Shown piece after piece: positions 9,619 through 19,412 of a DNA stretch of 64,000 nucleotides. The stretch's first letter is position 1, and each line of letters opens with the position of its first letter. A program made the translations under genes and the position numbers. The stretch spans positions 7,499 to 71,498 of the forward strand of contig NZ_FQUW01000013.1 in the NCBI RefSeq assembly GCF_900129285.1. Direction: 5' to 3'. A model generated the notes under the pieces. That model was not told the DNA's origin, did no database searches, and saw only the letters and a program-made list of their open reading frames with translations. The DNA comes from Desulfofundulus australicus DSM 11792. Lineage in GTDB: Bacteria > Bacillota > Desulfotomaculia > Desulfotomaculales > Desulfovirgulaceae.

Positions 9619-9864
9619 AATATTACCTCCCCTGGGAAAAGCCTGTCCTTTTTGAATATAGCATATTCCCCGTAACTTTGGCCAGCCAGCAGGAAAAGGA
9701 ACAATTCTCTTTATCCAGTAATTAAATTAAGTATCCGGAGTGAAAGCATTCTGAATTTGCAAATTATGCCCCTTAAAATTGCGCTTCATCAAGCAGGAAG
9801 TGGGGATGGGCCGGCGAAAAAGTGACCATAGTTTTCTCTTGCCGGTTCTTTGGAGGTAAGTTGC

Positions 9865-11397
9865 ATGCTGGCCATTGTGAAAAGTACGGCTCTTTTTGGT
9901 TTAACGGGACAGGTAGTGCAGGTGGAGGTTGATGTGAGCAACGGGCTGCCTTCCTTTGATCTGGTGGGGTTGCCCGACATGGCCTGCCGGGAATCCCGGG
10001 ACCGGGTGCGCGCAGCCATGAAGAATTCCGGTTTCGAGTTTCCGGCGCGGCGCATAACGGTAAATCTTGCTCCGGCCGATCTGCGCAAGGAAGGACCTCT
10101 CTATGATCTGCCCATTGCCGTGGGCATTCTGGTAGCCACCGGGCAGCTGGAACAATCCGCAGTTGACCGGTATGTATTTCTGGGGGAATTATCCTTAAAC
10201 GGCCAGGTGCGGGGAGTGGCCGGCGTTCTGCCCAATGTGCTGGCTGCCCGGGAGCAGGATTTGCGGGCAGTGGTAGTGCCCCGGGACAATGCCGCCGAAG
10301 CCGCTCTGGCCAGGGAAGTGGAGGTTTATCCTGTAGAGAGCCTGGGGCAGTTGACCCGTTTTTTACGCGGGGAAGAACAAATTTCCCCCTACGAGGTGGA
10401 CCCGCTGCTTTTGTTAAACCGCGGTGGAAATGGAGCCGATATGGCCGATGTGCGCGGGCAGGCTGCGGTGCGTCGGGCACTGGAGGTGGCCGCTGCCGGG
10501 GGACATAATTTGCTCATGATCGGCCCTCCCGGTTCGGGTAAAACCATGCTGGCCAGGAGACTGCCCGGCATTTTACCCGACCTTACTTTTGAGGAGGCAC
10601 TGGAAATCACCAAAATATACAGCCTGGCCGGTTTACTGAAGCCCGGAGAACCCCTGGTAACGCAGCGACCCTTTCGTTCCCCCCACCATAGTGCCTCCGC
10701 GGTGGGCCTGATTGGCGGCGGCCGCCATCCGCGTCCCGGGGAGATCAGCCTTGCCCATCACGGCGTCCTTTTCCTGGATGAACTGCCGGAATTTCACCGG
10801 GATGTGCTGGAGGCCCTGCGGCAGCCCCTGGAAGACGGAGTGGTAACCATCTCCAGAGTTAGCGGGGCAGTGACCTATCCCGCCAGTCTGATGCTTGTTG
10901 CCGCTGCCAATCCCTGCCCCTGCGGTTTTCTTGGTGATCCGGCCCGGGAATGTACCTGCACTCCCTACCAGGTGCAGCGATACCTGGGGCGCATCTCCGG
11001 CCCTCTGCTGGACCGCATCGACATCCACCTGGAAGTTCCCCGGGTGGATTATGAAGACCTGGCCGGCCGGGAGCCGGGTGAGCCATCTTCGGAAATCAAA
11101 AAGCGGGTGGAAAGGGCGCGGAACATACAGCGCCAGCGCTTTGGTCCTGGCGGGACTTCCTGCAACGCCCGGATGACCCCGGCCCAGGTCCGCCGTTTTT
11201 GTTCCCTTTCCAGGGAAGCCAGGTCTCTGCTGGCATCTGTTTTCCGCCGGTTGAACTTGAGCGCCCGTTCCCATGATCGGATGCTCAAGGTTGCCCGCAC
11301 CATTGCCGATTTAGAGGGCAGCGAGGTGATTGAAGCCGCTCACCTGGCTGAAGCGGTGCAATACCGCAGCCTGGAGGCCAGGTACTGGCCAGGTTAG
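9865..11397 (+). CDS. comM: YifB/ComM-family Mg-chelatase-like AAA+ ATPase
   Basis: AAA+ ATPase of the YifB/ComM family; ComM in competent bacteria is a helicase that extends branch migration during transformation. Order: N-terminal Lon-protease-like/ChlI fold (residues 1-170), then the Mg-chelatase AAA core with Walker [10 protein letters not shown], Walker [10 protein letters not shown] and the zinc-like CPCG...C.C segment ([18 protein letters not shown]), then a C-terminal Mg-chelatase domain. Length 510 aa is normal. I use the ATG at 9865 because GGAGG lies 8 bases before it; the upstream TTG at 9850 overlaps that site. Confidence 0.93.
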   Translation: MLAIVKSTALFGLTGQVVQVEVDVSNGLPSFDLVGLPDMACRESRDRVRAAMKNSGFEFPARRITVNLAPADLRKEGPLYDLPIAVGILVATGQLEQSAVDRYVFLGELSLNGQVRGVAGVLPNVLAAREQDLRAVVVPRDNAAEAALAREVEVYPVESLGQLTRFLRGEEQISPYEVDPLLLLNRGGNGADMADVRGQAAVRRALEVAAAGGHNLLMIGPPGSGKTMLARRLPGILPDLTFEEALEITKIYSLAGLLKPGEPLVTQRPFRSPHHSASAVGLIGGGRHPRPGEISLAHHGVLFLDELPEFHRDVLEALRQPLEDGVVTISRVSGAVTYPASLMLVAAANPCPCGFLGDPARECTCTPYQVQRYLGRISGPLLDRIDIHLEVPRVDYEDLAGREPGEPSSEIKKRVERARNIQRQRFGPGGTSCNARMTPAQVRRFCSLSREARSLLASVFRRLNLSARSHDRMLKVARTIADLEGSEVIEAAHLAEAVQYRSLEARYWPG

Positions 11398-11474
11398 AAA
11401 ATGATTGCCTGCGGTTAATTCCTGGGATAAGATTATGCTGGAGCAAATTGTTAATTTATTGGAGGTGTTGGATA

Positions 11475-11672
11475 ATGGAATGCCACGTGCAAAAAAATAA
11501 AAATCAATGCACCTGCACCTATGAACCATGTTCCCGGAAAGGAAAGTGCTGTGAGTGTATTGCTTATCACCGCAAGCACAACGAGCTGCCCGGCTGCCTG
11601 TTCCCGCCGGAAGTGGAAAAGACGTATGATCGCTCCATTTCTCGCTTTATCAGTTGTTACCGCTCCAGTTAA
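11475..11672 (+). CDS. small cysteine-rich protein (DUF6485-like)
   Basis: A 65-aa protein with nine cysteines, beginning [19 protein letters not shown] and including CCECIAYH. The Cys pattern suggests a metal-binding fold, probably zinc or Fe-S. It resembles short conserved proteins of anaerobic Firmicutes annotated as DUF6485; that assignment is from memory of the pattern. GGAGGT stands 9 bases before the ATG. It follows comM by about 80 bases and is followed by a weak terminator. Confidence 0.75.
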   Translation: MECHVQKNKNQCTCTYEPCSRKGKCCECIAYHRKHNELPGCLFPPEVEKTYDRSISRFISCYRSS

Positions 11673-11742
11673 GGAGCTCATGTGCCTGCTCTCGTTCCCA
11701 TACACCCATTTCCCGGGCTGATCCAGGCGGCCGCGAAGAGCG

Positions 11743-11764
11743 GGCACGTATAACCGTGTCTTTT
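11743..11764 (+). terminator. weak terminator after the DUF6485-like gene
   Basis: GGCACG/CGTGTC stem (one wobble pair) with a 6-base loop, then TTTT. Short and weak. Confidence 0.4.
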
Positions 11765-11855
11765 CTGTGCCTTTTTACGGCAGGAAGCAGGGGCACCCCG
11801 TGGTTTGAAGTTAAAGCTTTGAACGAAGAACGTTTTCAGAGGGGGTGTGCTGGGT

Positions 11856-12134
11856 TTGGTACGCAAGCACGTTTTTATCAGCGGTAAGGTACAGGGAGTG
11901 TACTTCCGTGTCTATACCCGGGACACGGCCCAAAAACTCGGTCTGACCGGTTGGGTGCGCAATTTAAGGGATGGACGGGTGGAAGCGGTTTTTGAGGGTG
12001 ATGAGGCGGCGGTAGAGCAGATGCTTGGCTGGTGCCGGGAAGGCTCACCTTCCTCCCGGGTGGAAAACGTAGAGGTCATTGATGAACCATACCGGGGGGA
12101 ATTTAAGGATTTTACCATTGCTCCCACGGTATAG
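11856..12134 (+). CDS. acyP: acylphosphatase
   Basis: Hydrolyses acyl phosphates such as acetyl phosphate or carbamoyl phosphate in the cytoplasm. The catalytic Arg and the phosphate loop are in SGKVQGVYFRVYTRD, and the second signature GWVRNLRDGRVEAVFEGD carries the catalytic Asn. About 92 aa, the usual size. I prefer the TTG at 11856: AGAGGGGG ends about 8 bases before it, whereas the GTG at 11847 sits inside that site. A strong terminator follows. Confidence 0.93.
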   Translation: MVRKHVFISGKVQGVYFRVYTRDTAQKLGLTGWVRNLRDGRVEAVFEGDEAAVEQMLGWCREGSPSSRVENVEVIDEPYRGEFKDFTIAPTV

Positions 12135-12143
12135 CCTGCAAGG

Positions 12144-12177
12144 ACCCCCTGTTCACAGCATGGGGGTATTTTTTTAA
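12144..12177 (+). terminator. rho-independent terminator after acyP
   Basis: ACCCCC/GGGGGT stem with a 12-base loop followed by TATTTTTTT, ten bases after the acyP stop. Confidence 0.85.
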
Positions 12178-12284
12178 CATTTTTTTAAAATCCAAAAGGA
12201 ATCCATCATATTATCGCGAAATAACAATATATATTGGGTTTATCCATAACGGGTTTAACCGGGATTGTTAAAGGGGGAATGATC

Positions 12285-13994
12285 ATGGAAAAAGGGAGAA
12301 AAAAAATATTAATTATTGGCGGCGTGGCAGCAGGTCCGAAGGCGGCCGCCCGGGCCAGGCGCTGTGACCCCGATGCGGAAATAACCATTGTGGAAGAAGG
12401 CAGTTTTTTGTCCTATGCCGGTTGCGGGATGCCTTTTTATATCGGAGGTACGGTGGAAAGGCATGAAGAGCTTATGGCCACACCGGTGGGGGTGATCCGG
12501 GACGCGGCTTTCTTCCGCAGCGTGAAAGATATCAAAGTGCTCACCGGCACCAGGGCGGAAGCCATCGACCGGAAAAATAAAACCGTACGGGTAACCAATC
12601 TGGCAACCGGGGAAACCAGCGCTCTTCCCTACGATAAGCTGGTTCTGGCCACCGGCAGCCGGCCGGTTCGGCTGCCCATTCCGGGGGCAGACCTGGCGGG
12701 AGTGTACACGCTGGGGAATCTGGAGGAAGCGCAGGCCATCCGCCGGGCTGTTGAACAGGGTGCCCGCAGGGTAGTTATCATTGGCGGCGGCTTAATAGGG
12801 CTGGAACTGGCCGATACTCTGGGGACAAAGGCCGAAATCGCCATTTTTGAAATGATGGACCATGTTTTATCATCCCTTTTGGACCCTGAACTCTCCATTC
12901 TTGTGGAAAAGGTCCTGCGCGGCAAAGGTGTGCAGTTGTTCCTGGGGAACAGGGTGGAACGCATTGAGGGAAATGAACAGGGTGCCGTTGCACGGGTTGT
13001 AACCACGGCCGGTTCCTTCCCCGCAGATCTGGTGGTTATTGCCGCCGGGGTAAAGCCGCGGGTGGAACTGGCTAAAGAAGCCGGGCTTGAGCTCGGGGAG
13101 ACGGGAGCCATAAAAGTTAATGCGTACCTGCAGACGTCTGATCCGGATATCTATGCCGGCGGGGACTGTGTGGAAAATGTACATCTCATTTCAGGCCGGC
13201 CGGTATATACTCCCATGGGCTCTGTGGCCAACCGCCACGGCCGGGTTATTGGTGATAATGTTACCGGTGGCCGGCAATCCTTCCCCGGGGTACTGGGAAC
13301 GGCCATACTTAAAGTTTTTGAGATGATTATCGGCCGCACAGGTCTTACCGAAAGCGAAGCCCGCCGCCTGGGCTACCATGTGGAGTCCTTTATCTGCTCT
13401 GCTCCCGACCGGGCCCATTTTTACCCGGGAAGCAAGCCCATAATCATCAAGCTGGTTGCTGATTCTTCCACCCGTAAGCTTCTGGGTGCCCAGATCCTGG
13501 GTCCGGGGGACGTTAACAAGCGGCTGGATGTAATGGTGGCGGCGTTGAGCATGGGGGTTACGGTGGATCAGCTGGCTGCTTTCGATCTGGCCTACGCACC
13601 TCCCTTTTCCACCGCCCTCGACCCCATTACCCATGCGGCCAACTGCCTGCGTAACAAGATTGACGGGCGGGCCAGGTCCATCAATCCCCTGGAATTGAAA
13701 AAACGTTTATCCGCAGGGGAAGAGCTCATTCTCCTGGATGTCCGTACGCCGGCCGAGTTTAACGAAGTGCGGCTGCCCGGTTCCAATGTGGTATTCATAC
13801 CCCTGGGCAAGTTGCGGGAACGGGCCGCGGAGTTACCCAGAGATCGGGAGATCGTTACCTTCTGCAAGCTGAGCCTGCGGGGCTGGGAGGCCCAGACCAT
13901 CCTGGAAAGCCTGGGCTTTACAAACGTGAGCTTCTTCGAAGGGGGAATTGTTGCCTGGCCTTTCGAACTTGAAACCGGACCGCGCCAGAAATAA
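12285..13994 (+). CDS. CoA-disulfide reductase / NADH oxidase-like flavoprotein with C-terminal rhodanese domain
   Basis: FAD/NAD(P)-dependent disulfide reductase fused to a rhodanese domain; relatives reduce CoA disulfide or persulfides and polysulfide. Residues 1-445: FAD-binding GGVAAGPKAAAR, the single redox Cys in SYAGCGMPF (not a CxxC), NAD-binding GGGLIGLELAD and the second FAD motif DIYAGGDCVE. Residues about 470-565: rhodanese with active-site Cys in FCKLSLRGWEA. Length 569 aa fits the CoADR-RHD fusion group. The ATG at 12285 is 7 bases after AAGGGGG; an in-frame ATG lies two codons earlier. It is a single-gene unit between terminators. It may serve sulfur or oxidative-stress metabolism in an anaerobe (inference). 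Confidence 0.9.
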   Translation: MEKGRKKILIIGGVAAGPKAAARARRCDPDAEITIVEEGSFLSYAGCGMPFYIGGTVERHEELMATPVGVIRDAAFFRSVKDIKVLTGTRAEAIDRKNKTVRVTNLATGETSALPYDKLVLATGSRPVRLPIPGADLAGVYTLGNLEEAQAIRRAVEQGARRVVIIGGGLIGLELADTLGTKAEIAIFEMMDHVLSSLLDPELSILVEKVLRGKGVQLFLGNRVERIEGNEQGAVARVVTTAGSFPADLVVIAAGVKPRVELAKEAGLELGETGAIKVNAYLQTSDPDIYAGGDCVENVHLISGRPVYTPMGSVANRHGRVIGDNVTGGRQSFPGVLGTAILKVFEMIIGRTGLTESEARRLGYHVESFICSAPDRAHFYPGSKPIIIKLVADSSTRKLLGAQILGPGDVNKRLDVMVAALSMGVTVDQLAAFDLAYAPPFSTALDPITHAANCLRNKIDGRARSINPLELKKRLSAGEELILLDVRTPAEFNEVRLPGSNVVFIPLGKLRERAAELPRDREIVTFCKLSLRGWEAQTILESLGFTNVSFFEGGIVAWPFELETGPRQK

Positions 13995-14007
13995 TCCTGA
14001 AAAAATA

Positions 14008-14093
14008 AACAGGGATGTGCCCTGTTTTACCCGTCGCTCCCAGGAGCCTGTCAACAATACGGGGTGCCCGCTTTTCCAGCGGGTACTTTTTTT
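14008..14093 (+). terminator. two tandem terminator hairpins after the CoADR-rhodanese gene
   Basis: First hairpin AACAGGG/CCCTGTT (14008-14026) with a short T-tract; second GTGCCCGC/GCGGGTAC (14064-14086, one wobble pair) followed by seven Ts. The second is clearly a terminator; the first may be a backup. Confidence 0.8.
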
Positions 14094-14180
14094 GTGCCGT
14101 TTTGCGGGCAGCGGGCACCCTTGATCTTTTCGTTGCCAGTGCCGCAGGTATTCATTTATAATCTACTTGAGGTAGAAATT

Positions 14181-17021
14181 ATGCAGAAAATGGTAAAAGA
14201 GAAGGTATGGCACTTAAAAGAAGGGAACCCGGTTCTGCAGCACATCATTTCCCGGGAACTGGGGATTTCACCTCTACTGGCCCGCCTGCTGGTCAACCGG
14301 GGAGTGCTGACGGCTGAGGATGCCCGGTTTTTTCTTCAGGGCAATATCAACCAGATGGGAAATCCTTACCTTTTGCCGGACATGCACCGGGCAGTGGAAT
14401 TAATTCTTACGGCTATAGAGAAACGGAAGAATATTCTGGTTTACGGGGATTACGATGCTGACGGTGTTACAGCTACCGCCCTTATGGTTCAGGTATTAAG
14501 GCGGCTGGGTGCCCGGGTGGATTATTACATACCCCATCGCCTGGTTGAAGGTTATGGTTTGCATGAAGAGGCTGTGCACTGGGCACGGCAGTCCGGGGTG
14601 GACCTCCTCATTACCGTTGATTGCGGGATCAGCGCTAAAAAAGAAGTGGAGGCGGCTCTTGGGGCCGGCGGGCCGGAAATTATCATTACCGATCACCATC
14701 AGGTTCCGGAAGAAATACCCCCGGCAGCGGCGGTAATTAACCCGCTGCGGAAGGAATCGCTTTATCCGTTCAGAGATCTGGCCGGGGTTGGCGTAGCCCT
14801 TAAGCTGGCCCAGGCCCTTTTGGAGGCAGCGGGGGAGGGAGAAAACGCCTGGCATGATTACCTGGACCTGGCCTGTGTAGGTACGGTAGCGGATATTGTT
14901 CCTCTCCTGGGGGAGAACCGCCTTCTGGTAAAGTACGGGTTGCCAAAGCTGGCCGCTACCAGTAATCCGGGGTTTCAGGCCCTGATGCAGGCCAGCGGGG
15001 TGAAGGCGGAAAAAATAGGGGTGCGAGAGGTTGGTTTTGCCCTGGCCCCGCGCCTCAATGCTGCCGGTCGTATGGGTAATTCCCGGATGGCCGTTGAACT
15101 GCTGCTCAGCCGTGATCCCGCAGAGGCAGAAAAGCTGGCCGCACAGCTTGATCGGGAGAACAGGGAACGTCAGCAGGTGGAGTCCCGGGTTCTGGCGGAA
15201 GCCCTGGGGATGCTGGATGCCCTGGGGCGCGACCGGGATCCGGTGGTGGTGCTGGCGTCTTCCGGGTGGCACCCGGGGGTCATAGGTATTGTGGCCTCCA
15301 GGCTGGTAGATATGCTGTACCGGCCGGTGCTGCTGGTGTCCCTGGATGAAGGTCTGGGAAAAGGTTCGGGCCGCAGCATTCCCGGTTTTCACCTGTACCG
15401 GGCGCTATCCCACTGCCGTGAACACCTGCTCTCCTTCGGGGGACATGAAGGAGCAGCCGGTTTTACCCTGCCTGCCGACCGGGTGGATGGCCTGCGCCAG
15501 GCCCTCAATGATTATGCCGCCGTTGCCCTCTCACCGGACCTGTTGCAGCCCAGGCTGGAAATAGATGCCCTGGTTTCCCTGGAAGACATGACCTGTGAGC
15601 TGGTAACTGAACTGGACGGCCTTGGTCCTCACGGCCACGGTAACCCCGAGCCGTTGCTGGCCTGCTCTGGAGCGGCGGTGATAAATTGCCGGGAAGTCGG
15701 GCGGGACGGGCGTCACTTAAAACTGCTGCTGCAGGAGAAAGGGGTGGTCCGGGACGGTATTGGATTTGATCTCGCGGGCCACCTGGAAAATCTTTCGCCC
15801 GGGGAAGCAGTAGAACTGGCCTTTGTGCCCTCCCTGGATCGCTGGAACGGCGATGTGCGAGTGCAGCTGGAGATTAAGGATTTGCGCCGCAATGGCAGGT
15901 GGGAGGGGGTACAAAAACCTGGCCTTGCTCTGGATAAGGTTGAGAATAACTCAATTAATCAATTAACCGGTAGTTTACAAACAATTTATAAAGAACCTTC
16001 CTTCTTCTGGCCGGAATTTATCCAGCGGATACTGGCGGTAAGTGAGCAGGAAGGACCTGCTTGCCCAGGACAAATTCCCGGGATCCCGGGCTTTCAGCAG
16101 CCTTTTCTCCAGGTGGCCTGTCACGCGGAGGAGCCGGCGCGCAGCCTGCAGCTCCCTTTAGAGCTACCTTTTCAGGTAAAAGATTTGCGGGAGCAACCCT
16201 CCCGGCCGTCCCGGCTGGCCAGGCTGGCCGATGTACGGCAGCGTCTGCTGGTGGTTGTATCTTCAGCTCACCGGGCTGTGGAACTGGCAATGTTTTTGCG
16301 CCGGGCTTGCTACCGTTCCGGAAGGCGGGTGGCTTTCTGCCATCCCTGGCTAAGCAGCCAGCAGCGGGAAAAGCTGTGCCAGCTTTTTGCCGGGGGAGAG
16401 ATCAATGTTTTGTTGACCACACCGGTTCTGGCCCTGGACCTGGCCGGTAGTGGTGCCGAAAACCTGGTAATTTATAACCTGCCCTACCACCGTGAAGAAT
16501 GGGAAATCCTGCTGGCTGTTGCCCTGGTGGAAAAAATCCGGTCTCTCTGGTTGCTTTTCGGCAAAGAAGACATGCGGGAGGCCTGTTTTTACCTGGCGGC
16601 CCTGGCGCCGGATAGGGATCCCCTGGCCAGGCTGTATTCTATTTTGTCCCAAACCAGCAGTGGGAGCAACGCCCTTGCGCGTGGCCGGCGGGAGGTGGAT
16701 TCAGAGGATAACTTTTCCCGCTGGCTGGCCGGTCTTTTGCGCCGCAATGGCTGCCCCTGGGCTCAGGATTTTACGGTAGCCCTGGGTTTAAAGGTTTTCT
16801 TTGAGCTGGGACTGGTAAAGTGGCGGTCTGAAAAGAGCGGGTGGCCGGTTATTATGTGCCCTGCAGGGGGGCGAAAACTGTCTTTAAGTGCATCCCCCAC
16901 GTACTGCCGGTTGCACCGGCTTAAAAAAGAGGCCCTGAGCTGGCAGGAGTATGTTTTAAAAGCCCCATTACGGGATATTATTACCGGTTGTCAACCTCAA
17001 AGGGTAATTGCCAGGTTTTGA
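14181..17021 (+). CDS. recJ: single-stranded-DNA-specific exonuclease RecJ with long C-terminal extension
   Basis: 5'-3' single-strand exonuclease of recombination and repair. The DHH phosphoesterase core is intact: YGDYDADGVTAT near residue 95 and ITDHHQVPEE near residue 173; the DHHA1 motif SGRSIPGFHLYRAL and GGHEGAAGF follow, then an OB-fold. At 946 aa it is far longer than the 560-790 aa common in the family. The tail (about residues 680-880) reads like a helicase C-terminal lobe (LFAGGEINVLLTTPVLALDL) but lacks the arginine-finger motif. The ATG at 14181 follows TTGAGGT by 7 bases; the longer frame starts inside a terminator. The order recJ-rel-dtd-hisS matches other Firmicutes. Confidence 0.93.
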   Translation: MQKMVKEKVWHLKEGNPVLQHIISRELGISPLLARLLVNRGVLTAEDARFFLQGNINQMGNPYLLPDMHRAVELILTAIEKRKNILVYGDYDADGVTATALMVQVLRRLGARVDYYIPHRLVEGYGLHEEAVHWARQSGVDLLITVDCGISAKKEVEAALGAGGPEIIITDHHQVPEEIPPAAAVINPLRKESLYPFRDLAGVGVALKLAQALLEAAGEGENAWHDYLDLACVGTVADIVPLLGENRLLVKYGLPKLAATSNPGFQALMQASGVKAEKIGVREVGFALAPRLNAAGRMGNSRMAVELLLSRDPAEAEKLAAQLDRENRERQQVESRVLAEALGMLDALGRDRDPVVVLASSGWHPGVIGIVASRLVDMLYRPVLLVSLDEGLGKGSGRSIPGFHLYRALSHCREHLLSFGGHEGAAGFTLPADRVDGLRQALNDYAAVALSPDLLQPRLEIDALVSLEDMTCELVTELDGLGPHGHGNPEPLLACSGAAVINCREVGRDGRHLKLLLQEKGVVRDGIGFDLAGHLENLSPGEAVELAFVPSLDRWNGDVRVQLEIKDLRRNGRWEGVQKPGLALDKVENNSINQLTGSLQTIYKEPSFFWPEFIQRILAVSEQEGPACPGQIPGIPGFQQPFLQVACHAEEPARSLQLPLELPFQVKDLREQPSRPSRLARLADVRQRLLVVVSSAHRAVELAMFLRRACYRSGRRVAFCHPWLSSQQREKLCQLFAGGEINVLLTTPVLALDLAGSGAENLVIYNLPYHREEWEILLAVALVEKIRSLWLLFGKEDMREACFYLAALAPDRDPLARLYSILSQTSSGSNALARGRREVDSEDNFSRWLAGLLRRNGCPWAQDFTVALGLKVFFELGLVKWRSEKSGWPVIMCPAGGRKLSLSASPTYCRLHRLKKEALSWQEYVLKAPLRDIITGCQPQRVIARF

Positions 17022-17066
17022 TCCGGGTTTTTGACGTTTTACAGTCATGTAATCATGCCGGGTAGA

Positions 17067-17095
17067 TCCACACGGGCTCTTTAATGCAGTATAAT
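17067..17095 (+). promoter_or_regulatory. possible promoter of rel
   Basis: TCCACA and a perfect TATAAT are 17 bases apart, about 50 bases before the rel start. The -35 box is poor, so the call rests on the -10 box. Confidence 0.35.
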
Positions 17096-17142
17096 TATAT
17101 TAAGGAACAGTTTTTGCTTGTACTTCAAGGGAAGTGACCTCT

Positions 17143-19293
17143 ATGCTTCAGGGCCTGGTACACAGGGTAATTTTATATCATCCGGAGGCAGACGTATCTT
17201 TGTTGAGCAGGGCTTACCGCTTCGCGGAAGAGGCCCACCGCAACCAGAAGCGCTTTTCGGGGGAACCTTTTATTACCCACCCCGTAGCGGTGGCCAATAT
17301 CCTGGCCAACCTGCAGATGGATCTGCAAACCCTGGTGGCCGGGTTGCTACATGATGTGGTGGAAGATACCGGTGTCACCCTGGAGGAAATCAAAGCTACC
17401 TTTGGAGATGAGGTAGCCCTGCTGGTAGACGGGGTAACCAAATTAAACCGCCTGGAGTACCGGTCCAAGGAGGAGCATCAGGCGGAAAGCCTGCGCAAAA
17501 TGTTTTTAGCCATGGCCCAGGATATCAGGGTAATCCTGATTAAACTGGCCGACAGACTGCATAACCTGCGCACACTTAAGTATCACAACGAAACAAAACA
17601 AAAGGAAATAGCCAGGGAAACCCTGGAGATTTACGCACCCCTGGCCCACCGCCTGGGTATATATCACCTGAAATGGGAACTGGAAGACCTGTCTTTTCGT
17701 TACCTGGAGCCGGAGAAATACTACGAGCTGGCCGAGCGGGTATCCCGGACCAGGCGGAAGAGGGAGGAATATATCCAGGCGGCCATTCAGATTTTACGGC
17801 GCAAGCTGGCAGAAGCAGGTATTTTTGCCGATATCCAGGGGCGCCCCAAACACCTGTACAGCATTTATAACAAAATGACCAAGCAAAATAAGGACCTCAG
17901 TGAGATCTACGATGTACTGGCCGTGCGGGTGGTTGTGGATTCGATCCGCGACTGTTATGCCGTCCTGGGTACGGTGCATACCCTGTGGAAACCCATACCC
18001 GGGCGTTTTAAAGATTACATTGCCATGCCCAAGTCAAATATGTACCAGTCCCTTCATACCACTGTTATCGGCCCGCAGGGTGAACCCCTGGAAATCCAGA
18101 TCCGTACGTGGGAGATGCACCGTACGGCAGAGTACGGTATTGCCGCCCACTGGCGGTACAAAGAAGGCGGCAAAACGGACCGGGATCTGGATCAGAAACT
18201 GGCCTGGCTGCGGCAAATACTGGAGTGGCAGCGTGAGTTACGGGATGCCAGGGAGTTTATGGAAAGCCTGAAAATTGACCTCTTCTCCGACTCGGTGTTT
18301 GTTTTCACTCCCAAGGGAGATGTTCTGGAACTCCCTGCAGGATCAGTGCCCATAGATTTTGCTTACCGGGTACACACCGAGGTGGGGCACCGCTGTGTAG
18401 GTGCCAGGGTTAACGGGCGCCTGGTGCCCCTTGACTACCAGCTGAAGAATGGCGATATAGTAGAGATTATCACGTCCAAAAACGCGGTGGGGCCCAGCCG
18501 GGACTGGCTGAACCTGGTAAAGACTTCCCAGGCCAAAAACCGCATACGCCAGTGGTTCAAAAGAGAACAGCGGGAGGAAAACATCAGCAGGGGGCGGGAG
18601 GCCCTGGAGCGGGAGGCCCGCAAGCATGGCGTGGATGTGGAACTGTTAAAAGGGGAGAAGATTCTCCAGTTTGGCCGGCGTTTCAACCTGACCACGGTGG
18701 AGGATGTTTATGCCGCCATAGGCGACGGGACCATTACCGCCCAGGCAGTAATCAACCGTATCAGGGAAGAAGCCAGGGCGCCTAAAGCTCCATCTGAAGA
18801 CGCCCAGCCCGGAAGGGTAAAAACTCCCTCCCAGAATGCTGAATCCGCTCCCGGAATCAAGGTTAAAGGGATGAGCAACCTTCTCATCCGCCTGGCTCAC
18901 TGCTGTAACCCCATACCCGGGGATCCCATTATTGGCTATATTACCCGGGGCAGAGGGGTATCCATCCACCGGGTGGACTGCCGCAACGTGGCTTTATTCC
19001 AGCGGGGGGAAAGCAACCGCCTGGTGGAAGTATCGTGGGATGGTAATTTCCAGTCACCCTTCCTGGTTAAACTGGAAGTATCCGGAATGGACCGCGCAGG
19101 GCTATTAAGTGATGTTATGGCCATTTTAAGCGAACTGAAGATCAGCGCCAACTGGGTTAATGCCCGGGGGCTGAAAAACCGGCAGGCGGTTATTGAGCTG
19201 CTTCTGGAATTGAGGAGCAAGGAGCAACTTGACTTAATCATCAGCCGCATTAACAGGGTCAGGGACATTTACGAAGTCAGGCGTACAAGTTAA
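17143..19293 (+). CDS. rel: bifunctional (p)ppGpp synthetase/hydrolase Rel
   Basis: Makes and breaks the stringent-response alarmone (p)ppGpp at the ribosome. The HD hydrolase is intact (GLLHDVVEDTG near residue 68). The synthetase domain has RFKDYIAMPKSNMYQSLHT; its RxKD form marks bifunctional Rel rather than the ExDD form of synthetase-only RelA. A TGS domain (residues about 385-445), the conserved CCNPIPGD region and a C-terminal ACT domain follow. Length 716 aa is standard. I use the ATG at 17143, 10 bases after AAGGGA; a GTG at 17134 is possible. Confidence 0.95.
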   Translation: MLQGLVHRVILYHPEADVSLLSRAYRFAEEAHRNQKRFSGEPFITHPVAVANILANLQMDLQTLVAGLLHDVVEDTGVTLEEIKATFGDEVALLVDGVTKLNRLEYRSKEEHQAESLRKMFLAMAQDIRVILIKLADRLHNLRTLKYHNETKQKEIARETLEIYAPLAHRLGIYHLKWELEDLSFRYLEPEKYYELAERVSRTRRKREEYIQAAIQILRRKLAEAGIFADIQGRPKHLYSIYNKMTKQNKDLSEIYDVLAVRVVVDSIRDCYAVLGTVHTLWKPIPGRFKDYIAMPKSNMYQSLHTTVIGPQGEPLEIQIRTWEMHRTAEYGIAAHWRYKEGGKTDRDLDQKLAWLRQILEWQRELRDAREFMESLKIDLFSDSVFVFTPKGDVLELPAGSVPIDFAYRVHTEVGHRCVGARVNGRLVPLDYQLKNGDIVEIITSKNAVGPSRDWLNLVKTSQAKNRIRQWFKREQREENISRGREALEREARKHGVDVELLKGEKILQFGRRFNLTTVEDVYAAIGDGTITAQAVINRIREEARAPKAPSEDAQPGRVKTPSQNAESAPGIKVKGMSNLLIRLAHCCNPIPGDPIIGYITRGRGVSIHRVDCRNVALFQRGESNRLVEVSWDGNFQSPFLVKLEVSGMDRAGLLSDVMAILSELKISANWVNARGLKNRQAVIELLLELRSKEQLDLIISRINRVRDIYEVRRTS

Positions 19294-19333
19294 TAACTTT
19301 GCCGCTATTCGAAATGCCTTCCGGCTTTAAAGC

Positions 19334-19376
19334 ACCCTTTAACCCCCGGTTAAAGGGGGAAAAAGGGTTCTTTTTT
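19334..19376 (+). terminator. strong terminator between rel and galE
   Basis: ACCCTTT-AA-CCCCC pairs with GGGGG-AA-AAAGGGT around a 7-base loop, a 12-bp stem with a 2x2 internal loop, followed by TCTTTTTT. Confidence 0.85.
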
Positions 19377-19412
19377 CTTGCGCATGGAATTATTTAATTG
19401 AGGAGGTTTTTT

